Assembly (NCBI GenBank): GCA_016647705.1 | Contig: CM028326.1 | Coordinates: forward strand, 29,275,401-29,339,400 | DNA: 64,000 nucleotides | Source of the DNA: Eucommia ulmoides | Taxonomy: Eukaryota; Streptophyta; Magnoliopsida; Garryales; Eucommiaceae | Reading direction: 5' to 3' | In this document: one piece after another, positions 22,895 through 31,813 of the stretch | Position numbering within the stretch: position 1 is the stretch's first letter | Layout of the letters: each line of letters opens with the position of its first letter | Translations under genes and position numbers: made by a program | Notes under the pieces: model-generated | The model's database searches: none | What the model was told of the DNA's origin: nothing | What the model saw: only the letters and a program-made list of their open reading frames with translations

Positions 22895-24403
22895 TGATAG
22901 GTGTGAAAAACCTATCTATTTCTAAACCGGATTTGTTAGTTCTCAAGCATTTTATTTAATTGTGTTTTAGTGTGTTTTAATGTAGAACACGGAAAGGACC
23001 TCAAAGGGTGAGAAACAAGTGAAAACGATGGAGAAACGGTTAAGAAAATGTGTAAAACAGGGTTTCAGTGAATGAAGACCACCGCCTAAGCGGAAGTTCC
23101 ACCGCTTAGGCAGAAAAGAGGTAGAATGTTGGAGTGCTGAAGGGCTGAACCACCGCCTAGGCAAGAAAACCACCGCCTAGGCGAGAAAGCAACAGAATAT
23201 CTTGCCAACAGCCACCGCTTAGGCGAAATCACCGACAGACTTTAACCGACTTAAGTCCACTGCCCGAGCGGTGAACCACCACTTAGGTAGTGACACTCTG
23301 CACAAAAATATCTGTTTTTAGATATTTTGAAGATATTTCCAACCCTTGCCTATAAAACCCCTTTTCTCCCCCAATTGCTAAAAATGTTAGAACCCCTTAG
23401 ACGTGAGAGGAGGCTCCGGTTGTTCTTGGGAGCTCTCCTCCACCATAATTAGATTAGATTAGTTTTGGAAGTAGATTAAATTAGTTGTAAAGAGTGTTCT
23501 TGGCTGATCCTTGAAGAGCCAAAGGAGGAAGTTCATCAACGGAAAAGAGGAAGCTCGGGAGGATCATTCTTTGGCGAAAGTGGACTACTCCACTTTGAGA
23601 TTTGGATTTTCTTCCCTTGTTTTCATCTTTGTATTTAATATTTATAGTTGGTAATGATGATCTCCTCTTGATTAAATGTTGTATTGGCTAAGAACATGTT
23701 AGTGTAATTTAGAGATTAGTTAGGGAAGGTGTAGTTGTCTAAATACTCATTTGGTTTAATATACGTTTCTTTAACGGTTGTTGTTTTAAGTCCGATTGTG
23801 TTTATCATTTGATGACGATCTTAATATGCTTGTAACAGTATTAGGGTTGAATTTGAGAATCTAGGGTTTGACACTCGGGAGAGGTAACCCTAGATTCGGA
23901 CTAGGGTAAACACATCGTTACGACCTAACGACTCGGGAGGGCGTTAATTAGTATGCAATCGATGACGTTGGGTCAAGAATCACGCGGCCTAGAGTCATTA
24001 AGACATCGAGGGGGACCTCGGCGTCGACTTGAAGTCACGTATTCCCTCGTCTTACACTCGGAAGAAGTAGCGAAAAAGTTTACGAACCGAGATTGTCGGA
24101 TACCCAAACTCCGTTATTGTTAACCGAACGAAATCAAACGTGTATTAAGTGAAAGAAATCAATCCCTAATTAATCAACTTAGTTATAATTAACCCACTAA
24201 TTGTAATTTAGCTTAGTTTAACTTCAATTCACGCTTTCCGTCGTCAGGATAACACGAGACTACGTCAATTGCGGTATTCAATTCAATTATTCACACTTTT
24301 CTCTATGGGAACGATATCCAATCTTCAAAGATCCACTATATTAAAACTTTAGACCTCGTATACTTGCGAGCGTAAGTAGGCGTGCACAAAATTGCACCTA
24401 ACA
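22895..24403 (+). repeat. Left LTR of D (U3 outward, U5 inward)
   Basis: TGATAGGTGTGAAAAACC... to ...TTGCACCTAACA. It has a TATA-like 'ccttgcctataaaacccc' at about 23,344-23,361, consistent with the RNA start of the LTR. Near-palindromic module array at 23,080-23,290. Confidence 0.88.
23080..23290. repeat. CCGCCTAGGCGG module array in left D LTR
   Basis: About eight near-palindromic modules (CCGCCTAAGCGG, CCGCTTAGGC, CCGCCTAGGC and CCCGAGCGG) spaced 10-50 bp apart. The right LTR (27,630-27,870) has one extra module, a 22-bp insertion or deletion between the two copies. Confidence 0.8.
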
Positions 24404-24409
24404 AGTTTT

Positions 24410-24477
24410 TGGCGCCGTTGCCGGGGATCGAACCCGGGTCACCCGCATAACAGGCGGGAATACTCACCACTATACTA
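24410..24477 (-). other. tRNA-Asp-derived sequence at the PBS of D's left LTR
   Basis: After the LTR end and six spacer bases, the + strand carries the 18-nt tRNA-Asp PBS (24,410-24,427), then continues to match the complement of the rest of tRNA-Asp: T arm, variable loop, anticodon arm, D arm and up to nucleotide 8 of the tRNA. On the minus strand the D arm TAGTATAGTGG, anticodon stem CCCGCC and T-arm GGTTCGATCC are clear. The anticodon loop reads CTGTTAT where tRNA-Asp(GTC), as I remember it, has CTGTCAC. The 5' acceptor strand is missing and is replaced by coding sequence, so it is not a working tRNA gene. Confidence 0.85.
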
Positions 24478-24787
24478 GATCGTCGATGGCCTCGGTAGCA
24501 TTTGCATAGAACTCTTTGACCAAAGCAATTTCGCCTGGGGGTGGCGATTTGCATAATTGCTCCCAATGGCGGCTTCGGATTTTATTACGAAATTCCTCCA
24601 GGAGCTCCTTCATTGGACCGAATCCCCGTTGACTTATGCAAGCATGATGTTTTTCGTGTTCTTTGAAGTGGTCCACCGCTTGTTTTAACACAAAGCGGGT
24701 AGCATCAAAGTCAACGTCGGTCAGCACCCTAGGGTTTGAAGTCGACCCTTCGCCTCTAGCCCTCTTCTTAGCTGCTCTTTTTGGCAT
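24470..24787 (-). pseudogene. ORF fragment of D (plant retrotransposon 'VKEFYAN' protein)
   Basis: 105 codons starting MPKRAAKKRARGEG. It has a basic N-terminus, then 'DVDFDATRFVLKQAVDHF', 'HACISQRGFGPMKELLEEF', 'WEQLCKSPPPGEIALVKEFYAN' and 'ATEAIDDLV'. The 'LVKEFYAN' signature belongs to the protein domain found in Athila-like gypsy elements ('putative plant transposon protein'). The reading frame should continue, but at 24,477 it passes into the tRNA-Asp copy and stops at a TAG that belongs to the tRNA D arm. It is therefore truncated by the rearrangement. Confidence 0.7.
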
Positions 24788-26274
24788 TTCCTACAATCAC
24801 AATCACAAAAACCCAATACAACCTCATCATATATGAACATTTGAAAAACATAAACTTTCCTAATCACATTGTCATGAACAAATTCATCCCAAAACGAATA
24901 CCCATTTGAATTTTTCAAAAACAATTTCACAAATGTGACATCCTATATTAATCCACACACTCAACCAATCCAATTAAACATGTGTATCATCAAGAATCAA
25001 ACCAAAAACCCATTGAACTACGAAATCGTGAAACTAGGGTTAAAGGTTTTTGGGCAAAATTTCAAAATCCATTGATTTCTTTGATATAATCATGCAAATC
25101 AACCAATAATTTCAACAACAAGATTAAATGTAATGTAAAAGAAACTTACTTGTTGAGAAATAATGGTCTAATCAAAAGAAAATGAAGAAATCGCACCTTT
25201 TTTCGCAAAACCCTTGATTTTCGGAAATAGGGGTTGAAATCCGATTCTTGGAGGATGAATCGTGATGGGAATGACCACTTTTGGTAATGGACGGATGATT
25301 TTAGAGATTTGGAATGGTTTGGGAGTGAAGTTTTAGGGAGAAGGTGGAGGATTTGGGAGGGAACCTTGCGTTTTTAATTTTTGAGCGATGGGCTGTTTTT
25401 AATAGCAGAAGGTCCACTGCTTATGCGGTGGATACACCACTTGAGCAGTGGAACTTTTTTCTTTAAAATCAATCCTTCTGACGAAATTCCGCTTAGGCGG
25501 TGGTTTTTACGCCTAAGCAAAATTACACCAGTGTGCAACGTTTTGTTCTGCTGTTAATCCGCTTAGGCGGTGATTTTTCCGCCTAAGCAGTGGAGCATAT
25601 TTTGAAAATTTGGTGCATCCTGTATTTTTACCGCCTGAGCGGTGGTTAACCGCTTGGGCGGTGGGCTGTTTTCACCCACTCTGTATTTTTACCACCTAAA
25701 CGGTGGTTCACCGCTCGGGCGGTGGGCCTGAAACTCCTACTTTTGTGTTTTTCTCAAATTTTCAAAATACAGCTCCACCCCGTTCATTTTCACTTCACTT
25801 GTTCAATGTGTTTTAAATTTGAAATACTTTCCCAAACTTCTACACTCCTAAATTCACTGCCGAACACATTCTGAAGCCATTCCGGCTTCCAAAAAGAATA
25901 AATAATCAAATAAATAGTAACACAAATCGGGTAATTTGATGCCCTAAATTTCATTTGAAAATAATAGCGCTTGAGTTACCGTCCCCAGCTGGACTTTTGT
26001 GTCACTAAGTATTTTTCACCAAAATTCCCCATAGACAAGGAATTTGGGCTCAAATGCTTAGTCGGATCAAGATCATGGCTTTGAAATCGGCTTCACCTCT
26101 CAATCCTTATCATTTGCAATAAGCTCCATCTCGGGATTCAGAATTAGCCTTCTTTATCGTTTCTCGCACTGCTTGATCTCATTAACACAATAAAACAAAA
26201 ATTAAAATTAAAAACAAAATAAAAATAAATGTCAGGATTAACACTCGACTACTTAGTCGCAATATCAACTTAGA
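24788..26274. other. Leader region of D
   Basis: Non-coding on both strands. Between 25,400 and 25,730 it carries at least nine modules of the LTR type (CCGCTTAGGCGGTGG, CCGCCTGAGCGGTGG and similar), although this is outside the LTR. The rest shows nothing recognisable. Confidence 0.6.
25400..25730. repeat. GC-rich palindromic module array in the leader of D
   Basis: Modules such as CCGCTTAGGCGGTGG, CCGCCTAAGCAGTGG and CCGCTCGGGCGGTGG, spaced at 15-50 bp, lie in untranslated leader DNA and not in the LTR. This shows that the arrays occur at two places in the element. Confidence 0.75.
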
Positions 26275-26516
26275 ATTCACACTAACCCCACGTCTGCAAC
26301 GCCAAAGACTTGGTGTGTTGACAGAATAGGAAACGATCAAATTACTTTTCCTATATAAAACTTAAGTTCTGAGCCGTTGCCGCGTTTCTTTTGCAATATT
26401 CAATTAAATTCAAACTAATCCCACGTCAACAACGCCAAAGACTTGGTATATGTTGACGGTAACAAAATTTGACACTAATCAAATAAAATTCACACTAATC
26501 CCCGGCAATAGCGCCA
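26275..26516 (-). repeat. Three PBS-like modules next to D's right LTR
   Basis: On the minus strand the block 'ACCAAGT(C/T)TTTGGCG...GGG(A/G)TTAGT' occurs three times: at about 26,515-26,488 (the true PBS, 26,499-26,516, TGGCGCTATTGCCGGGGA), at about 26,440-26,406 and at about 26,318-26,274. The two inner copies keep the LTR-end-like ACCAAG and the TGGCG start but differ after it (TTGTTGACGTGGGA; TTGCAGACGTGGGG). Confidence 0.75.
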
Positions 26517-26522
26517 AAAACT

Positions 26523-28056
26523 TGGTAGGTGCAATTTTGTGCACGTCTACTTACGCTCGCAAGTATACGAAGTCTAAAGTTTTAATATAGTGGATCATTG
26601 AAGATCGAATATCGTTCCCACAGAGAAAAGTGTGAATAATTGAATTGAATACCGCAATTAACGTAGTCTCGTGTTATCCTGACGACAGAAAGCGTGAATT
26701 GAAGTTAAACTAAGCTAAATTACAATTAGTGGGTTAATTCTAACTAAGTTTATTAATTAGGGATTGATTTCGTTCACTTAATACACGTTTGATTTCGTTC
26801 GGTTAACAATAACGGAGTTTCGGTATCCGACAATCTCGGTTCGTAAACTCCTCCGCCACCTCTTCCGAGTGTAAGACGAGGGAATACGTGACTTCGAGTC
26901 GACGCCGAGGTCCCCCTCGATGTCTTAATGACTCTAGGCCACGTGAGTCTTGACCCAACATCATCGATTGCATACTAACTAACGCCCTCCTGGGTCGTTA
27001 GGTCGTAACGATGTGTTTACCCTAGTTTGAATCCAAGGTTACCTCTCCCGAGTGTCAAACCCTAGATTCTCAAATTCAACCCTAATACCGTTACAAGCTT
27101 ATTAAGATCGTCGTCAAATGATAAACACAATCGGACTTAAAACAACAACCGTTAAAGAAACGTATATTAAACCAAACGAGTATTTACACAACTACACCTT
27201 CCCTAACTAATCTCTAAATTACACTAACATGTTCTTAGCCAATACAACATTTAATCAAGAGGAGATCATTATTACCAACTATAAATATTAAATACAAAGA
27301 TGAAAACAAGAGAAGAAAAGCCAAATCTCAAAGTGGAGTAGTCCACTTTCGCCAAAGAATGATCCTCCCGAGCTTCCTCTTTTCCGTTGATGAACTTCCT
27401 CCTTTGGCTCTTCAAGGATCGGCCAAGAACACTCTTTACAACTAATTTAATCTACTTCCTAAACTAATCTAATCTAACTAAGGTGGAGGAGAGCTCCCAA
27501 GAACAACCGGAGCCTCCTCTCACGTCTAAGGGGTTCTAACCTTTTTAGCAATTGGGGGAGAAAGGGGTTTTATAGGCAAGGGTTGGAAATATCTTCAAAA
27601 TATCTAAAAACAAATATTTTTTTACAGAGTGTCACCGCCTAAGCGATGGTTCACCGCTCGGGCGGTGGACTTAAGTCGGTTCAAGTCTGTCGGTGATTTC
27701 GCCTAAGCGGTGGTTTTTCCGCTTAGGCGGTGGCTGCTGGCAAGATATTCTGTTGTTTTCTCGCCTAGGCGGTGGTTTTCTCGCCTAGGCAGTGGTTCAG
27801 CCCTTCAGCACTCCAACATTCTGCCTCTTTTCCGCCTAAGCAGTGGAACTTCCGCTTAGGCGGTGGTCTTCATTCACCGAAATCCTGTTTTATACATTTT
27901 CTTCACCGTTTCTCCACCGTTTTCACTTGTTTCTCGCCCTTTGAGGTCCTTTTCCTGTTCTACATTAAAACACACTAAAACACAATTAAATATAACTAAA
28001 ATGCTTGAGAACTAACAAATCCGGTTTAGAAATAGATAGGTTTTTCACACTTATCA
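26523..28056 (-). repeat. Right LTR of D (inverted)
   Basis: The reverse complement of this segment matches 22,895-24,403 over its length, with U3 at the right outer edge and U5 at the left inner edge. It contains the CCGCC module array at 27,630-27,870. Confidence 0.88.
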
Positions 28057-28074
28057 CTTCCATAGACGGCGCCA
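28057..28074 (-). promoter_or_regulatory. Primer-binding site of element C
   Basis: The minus strand reads TGGCGCCGTCTATGGAAG, three bases after the C 5' LTR end. It is of the TGGCGCCGTC form common in Tat elements; I do not assign the tRNA. D is inserted at its last five bases, which form the TSD CTTCC. Confidence 0.75.
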
Positions 28075-28077
28075 AAC

Positions 28078-29099
28078 TATTGATGCCGAATTTTGGATGA
28101 CTTCAACAGTATGGTCTGGTCAGCGCTGGTGGAGTTGGAGAGGTCTGAAATAGAGATCTTCAATCCCTGGAGCTTCTTATCCACAGAGAGGTCCCTAGCC
28201 GAGAAGGGACGGGCCTGAATTGAAATGGACCCAAAAGCCTCCTATGCCGAGAAGATGATGACTAGAACACCTTGAGACTTGAGGAAAAGTAAATCAGAGC
28301 TTGAGATGGGGCAATTTTGAGATGGGGAGCAGTTGGAAATCTGCACAAAGGACTTACCAGGATGATCCCGACATGTCCTCTCTGGCGTGAGAATCAACGT
28401 ATGGGGGAAAATTTATAGGAAAGCTACCGAGAAAAGGCCGAAAAATTTGTCTACCTTTGGGAAATTGTATGTCCTCCTATTTATAGGTAGGGAGTGGATT
28501 AGCTTAAAGGCTTAAGCATAGATTAGTGTCTCATCAATATCGCATCAATGTACCAACTTGGTAAGTAGCCAATGAGAGGGTGCCAAGGAGCTTTTTACTT
28601 TGGCCATATTTAGGGATATTTTGGGATATTTATGGGGATATTTAGGAGATATTTTGGGTTAGGAAAATGAGCCAGCACATAAACCGAGGAAGACACTATC
28701 CTACTGTAGCTGAGATGAGGAGTCTAATTCTTTCCCTTTCCGGATAGCCAGAGACGAGAAGGGAGGGTTATGCAAAGCTTTCTACCCTGCCCTTCTTGGG
28801 TAGTCAGAGATAAGAAGGGGGGCCTTACTCGAGTATATTTACGGAGTAGATCCCCGAGATAGGCGACACCATTGTAGAGAATACCAAGATAGGGAATGAT
28901 TCCCCATCCCGCTGGTGGCTTGCTGGCTCATCCTGGAGTGTATTGAGGCCTTTGAGATGGCTGAAATGGATGGAGATGTCCCTCTGCTTGGTGTAATCTT
29001 TATACTTAATCTTTGGTATGGCTTAATCTTAGTGGGCAGTCATGGACACATGGCGGTCTTCAATTGGTTGCGTTGGGATGACCATTTTTACACTCATCA
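28078..29099 (-). repeat. 5' LTR of element C
   Basis: Matches 5,921-7,013 over its length. It is shorter mainly because it has fewer 'gggatatttatgg' repeats. Followed by TSD GAAAC at 29,100-29,104. Confidence 0.88.
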
Positions 29100-29104
29100 G
29101 AAAC

Positions 29105-29313
29105 TATTAACTGTAACTAGCCCACCCTCCACGTTCCCATCATACCTGCCATAATTGTTGTCGTGCGGTGGACTAATTGGCGAATGATGGTGATGTAGAG
29201 TGGCAGAACTGGTGCCTGCATCACGGTCAATCACTGTATGGGGATGATATTCTTTACGAATGTAGGGTGATCGGTGAGTGTAACTAGATTGAACAATTTA
29301 GGAGTTGAACATA
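29105..29313 (-). pseudogene. MULE transposase fragment between insertions C and E3
   Basis: This 0.2-kb piece of pre-insertion DNA sits between two dated insertions. Read on the minus strand it is a low-complexity polar stretch ('HHHHSPISPPHDNNYGRYDG'), as often seen before the MuDR domain. It continues across element C into the acidic segment and MuDR domain at 5,915. The assignment rests on this continuity and not on a domain of its own. Confidence 0.5.
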
Positions 29314-29747
29314 GAAATTGTTGATCCTAAGATTTTGATGAATAATTAAGTATTGATGTTTTGTGGAACTAATGTTTTAATTTAGTGTTTCAGTGATTTA
29401 AGTTCCAGTGATGAAGATACAAATTAAATGGATGTTAAACGATGATGTTGAAGATATTGAAGATTTAAGAGTTTGAATAAATTAGGAAAAACAGCCCAAT
29501 TAAATTTCAACTCTTAATATCCCAATTAGGAACACACACATTGCACAAAATGTATTTTATCTTTTATGTGTGTTTTGATTAAGTTAAATTATTTGCTCCT
29601 ATGTAAAATAAGAAGAAATAATTTTGAATGACTAAAATAGAATATAAGAATATTAGTGGAGCTAATTAAGAGAAGAAAATGGTTAGAGGGGCAAAATCGT
29701 AAAAAAAAAATGAGTTAAAAATGTATTCAGAGAAGAGATCTAGTAAC

Positions 29748-29945
29748 CGCAGTCGACTGGTGAGTCGACCGGACATAGAAGTTGAAAGATCTTGTATCTC
29801 TTAGTCGACCGATAGGTCGACCGGCCAATATGGGCTGAACTCTTTGAATCAAGGAGTCGACCGACAGGTTAACCGGCCAAGAAGGGGTGAACTCTTTGAA
29901 TTTACAAGTCGACTGATATGTCAACCAGTGAAAGAAATGCGAACT
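29748..29945. repeat. GGTCGACC module array in E3 LTR
   Basis: Near-palindromic modules (AGTCGACTGG, GAGTCGACCGG, AGTCGACCGATAGGTCGACCGG and so on) at 15-40-bp intervals, separated by short unique pieces. Equivalent arrays are at 48,020-48,340 (E2) and 53,060-53,300 (E1). Confidence 0.75.
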
Positions 29946-29954
29946 CTCTGAATC

Positions 29955-30030
29955 GATACCACTTGGGGGTCAGAGGAGCCGACAGCGGAATCATTATTAA
30001 CAGTATAGCCAAGTGACGTAAATTCAACAA
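29955..30030. repeat. 76-bp viral direct repeat, copy 1 (ends at the primer site)
   Basis: Identical by eye to 33,963-34,038. Copy 1 ends at the LTR junction within the tRNA-Met primer sequence (TGGTATC on the minus strand), where viral and LTR sequence share GAT. Confidence 0.85.
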
Positions 30031-30367
30031 TTTTTTGAGTAAAACAAGTTTTCTTAAAAAAGCTTAGAAAATTATTTCCTAGTAGCATTAAGACTCCCAT
30101 TGTATTTTGTTGGTATATGAGCGGTATTTTAATATATCGGTCTCCAAATAGTATTATGATATTTGTAGCCACAATATTTAGGTCTAAAGGTCTTCCTTCA
30201 AATCCTTTGGCTTTTATAGTTAATTTTTTAGTCTGTTTCCACATTTTATGGGGTAATACTATTTTATTCATTAAGCAAATATCGGCACCAGTATCCAAGA
30301 GTCAAGGTATGTAAATGATATTATTGTCAATAACAATTCCAATTTTGAAAAAGATTGGGTTTCTCAT
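30031..30367 (-). pseudogene. EPRV pol ORF, N-terminal protease part
   Basis: The ATG at 30,367 overlaps the stop of the movement-protein ORF (ATGA). After about 20 codons there is a TGA (30,304-30,302), directly followed by the retropepsin active site 'LLDTGADIC'. Further on are 'NIVATNIIILFGDRYI' and the flap-end type motif 'LMLLGNNFL'. At about 30,031 the frame leaves pol and runs into the 76-bp repeat, so the remainder of the protease-RT link is missing here. The RT part of the same gene lies at the other end of the insertion (38,087), as expected for a circular genome opened inside pol. Confidence 0.75.
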
Positions 30368-31704
30368 ATAATTCTTGGAGCATGTATTTCTTCATTTGCT
30401 ATGGTAAGAATTATTGAATTATAAGTAATTTTGTAAGGATAGCAGTGATCAAGAAAGTTATTTCCTAGTAACAATTCCATTTTTTCGTCTTTGTCTAAAT
30501 GTATAGGGAACAGTAATTCTTTATTTCCAATGATTAAAGGGATTTCAGCAGTATGTGTTATTGTGTGTTTAAATCCATTAAGATCTTTGTAGACATAAAT
30601 TTCTTTTAGTTCATTTTTAGGTATTTCATTCGATATCTTATAAGGGGATATATGACTAACAGATGCTCCAGTATCGATTAGGGCTTCTACTTCTTTTAAA
30701 TCATTTCCATTGAAATATTTTACTTTAATCTTATAGATAGGAACATCAACTTTCTTTTCAATCATTCGTCTATCTATAGAACATTCTCCTATTTCTCCAT
30801 CAGTTATCTTTAAAGAAGAAATTCTTTTAATTTTTCCAAAGTAATTAGTATTATCGAGATCAGGTAACATTCTTCTAGATTTTCCATAATTATTAAAGTC
30901 AGATAATCTGGCTATATTAATATCAGGTTTTTTAGTAATATTTAATTTCCAATCAGTAGGCAAATCATTTTCTGTTATCAAGTCTGGTTTATAAATATTA
31001 GCAAAAGGTTCAAAACTTTTATCAATTTTGATAAATTCATGTTTCGTAAATTTATCGCTATGGTGACTATTACTAAGAAAATATCCAACATGGTAGGTTA
31101 TGGAGTAAAGAAATCTTCCTTCTTCCGTAAATTCTTTTCTAGCACATTCATGGGCTAAGCTAAATATTTCATTTATTCTTGGTTCATGTAGACTAACAGC
31201 ATATTTTGGATATATCTTTATTCCTAGTATTCCTTGACTAAGGTTTACATGAACAAGTCCTAGTAGGGCATCAGTTCTATCAATTATTCTATTATCCATA
31301 ACAGCTGCTTTTATTGGGAAGTTAATTCCATTTCTGAAGCAGGATTTAAAAACAATTTGTATTCCACCAACGTGTATATACCCTATTTTATCTTTATCTT
31401 TTCCTAATTTTTCCAATTGTCTATTAATCATGTTTCTACTGATGAGCGGGATATTTATCTTTCTTTTTGATTCTTCTGTATTAAGAGCAGCTTTGAATTG
31501 ACATTCTCCATAGTAGTAGATATTTTTTCTATTAAATTTTTCAAAAAAGATTTTTCGAAATAACTCATTATTTCCAAATGATCCAATATTTTTAAGTAGC
31601 TTTTGATTAATTATAATTTCAGCCTTGTAATCACCTTTATTTTCATCAGTATCTATATTCATATCAGGATTATTACTCGTACTCACTTCCTGATTCATCA
31701 TCAC
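30364..31704 (-). CDS. EPRV movement protein with C-terminal retropepsin-like domain
   Basis: An uninterrupted 446-codon ORF. Residues about 35-230 have the 30K-superfamily movement protein pattern ('IGYIHVGGIQIVFKSCF', the conserved Asp in 'AVMDNRII', 'LGIKIYPKYAVSLHE'). Movement proteins carry virus between cells through plasmodesmata. Residues about 322-446 have a second, separate domain with 'ALIDTGASVSHI' (Asp 344), 'TAEIPLIIGN' and 'MELLLGNNFLDHC' (411-421), which are the landmarks of a retropepsin-type aspartic protease. The start overlaps the end of the acidic coat-protein tail frame. Its stop overlaps the pol start. A fused protease-like domain here is unusual, since another one opens the pol ORF. 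Expression in the plant is unknown. Confidence 0.75.
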   Translation of the reverse strand: MMMNQEVSTSNNPDMNIDTDENKGDYKAEIIINQKLLKNIGSFGNNELFRKIFFEKFNRKNIYYYGECQFKAALNTEESKRKINIPLISRNMINRQLEKLGKDKDKIGYIHVGGIQIVFKSCFRNGINFPIKAAVMDNRIIDRTDALLGLVHVNLSQGILGIKIYPKYAVSLHEPRINEIFSLAHECARKEFTEEGRFLYSITYHVGYFLSNSHHSDKFTKHEFIKIDKSFEPFANIYKPDLITENDLPTDWKLNITKKPDINIARLSDFNNYGKSRRMLPDLDNTNYFGKIKRISSLKITDGEIGECSIDRRMIEKKVDVPIYKIKVKYFNGNDLKEVEALIDTGASVSHISPYKISNEIPKNELKEIYVYKDLNGFKHTITHTAEIPLIIGNKELLFPIHLDKDEKMELLLGNNFLDHCYPYKITYNSIILTIANEEIHAPRII

Positions 31705-31813
31705 TTGTTTCTTCTAGATAGAAAAATTCTTCCTCACTATCAATTTCAGAAATATCATTTGTCTCACTAATATCAGATTCGTCTTGTTCTAAGAATACTT
31801 TTATCTTTGCACT

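Larger units (their letters stand above)
22895..28056. mobile_element. Element D: LTR element with inverted, head-to-head LTRs
   Basis: A 5.16-kb insertion with a single TSD (CTTCC). The left LTR (22,895-24,403) is on the + strand and the right LTR (26,523-28,056) on the minus strand, so both outer ends are U3 ends (TGATAGGTGTG and, inverted, TGATAAGTGTG) and both inner ends carry a PBS. The internal DNA (24,478-26,498) is on the minus strand and belongs with the right LTR: PBS, leader and an ORF fragment. The ORF is fused at TATACTA to a near-complete tRNA-Asp complement that leads into the left LTR. There is no PPT or 3' LTR in the normal sense. The LTRs are about 95% alike by eye, younger than those of B or C. 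Confidence 0.85.
5921..29099 (-). mobile_element. Element C: Tat-lineage Ty3/gypsy retrotransposon (with nested B and D)
   Basis: A complete but decayed LTR retrotransposon on the minus strand, about 12.4 kb long once B and D are removed. In transcription order: 5' LTR 28,078-29,099, PBS 28,057-28,074, gag about 22,800-20,836, protease about 20,835-20,440, RT about 14,720-13,888, RNase H, integrase 12,735-11,455, an antisense accessory ORF 7,521-10,169, PPT 7,014-7,030 and 3' LTR 5,921-7,013. The protease DGGSSAD motif, the order RT-RNase H-integrase and the antisense ORF fit the Tat lineage (Grande/Retand/Ogre-like). The TSD is GAAAC. The LTRs differ visibly (mutations and indels), so the insertion is old. 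Every coding domain has stops. Confidence 0.88.

Noticed and set aside
24410..24477. A functional tRNA gene
   Set aside because: The D, anticodon and T arms are good, but the 5' acceptor strand is missing (replaced by ORF sequence that cannot pair), the anticodon loop is altered, and the sequence begins exactly at an LTR primer site. It is a primer copy, not a gene.
22895..28056. Two independent solo LTRs instead of one element D
   Set aside because: Each would have its own TSD. Only the outer edges match (CTTCC), both inner edges carry PBSs, and the internal DNA belongs to the same family.
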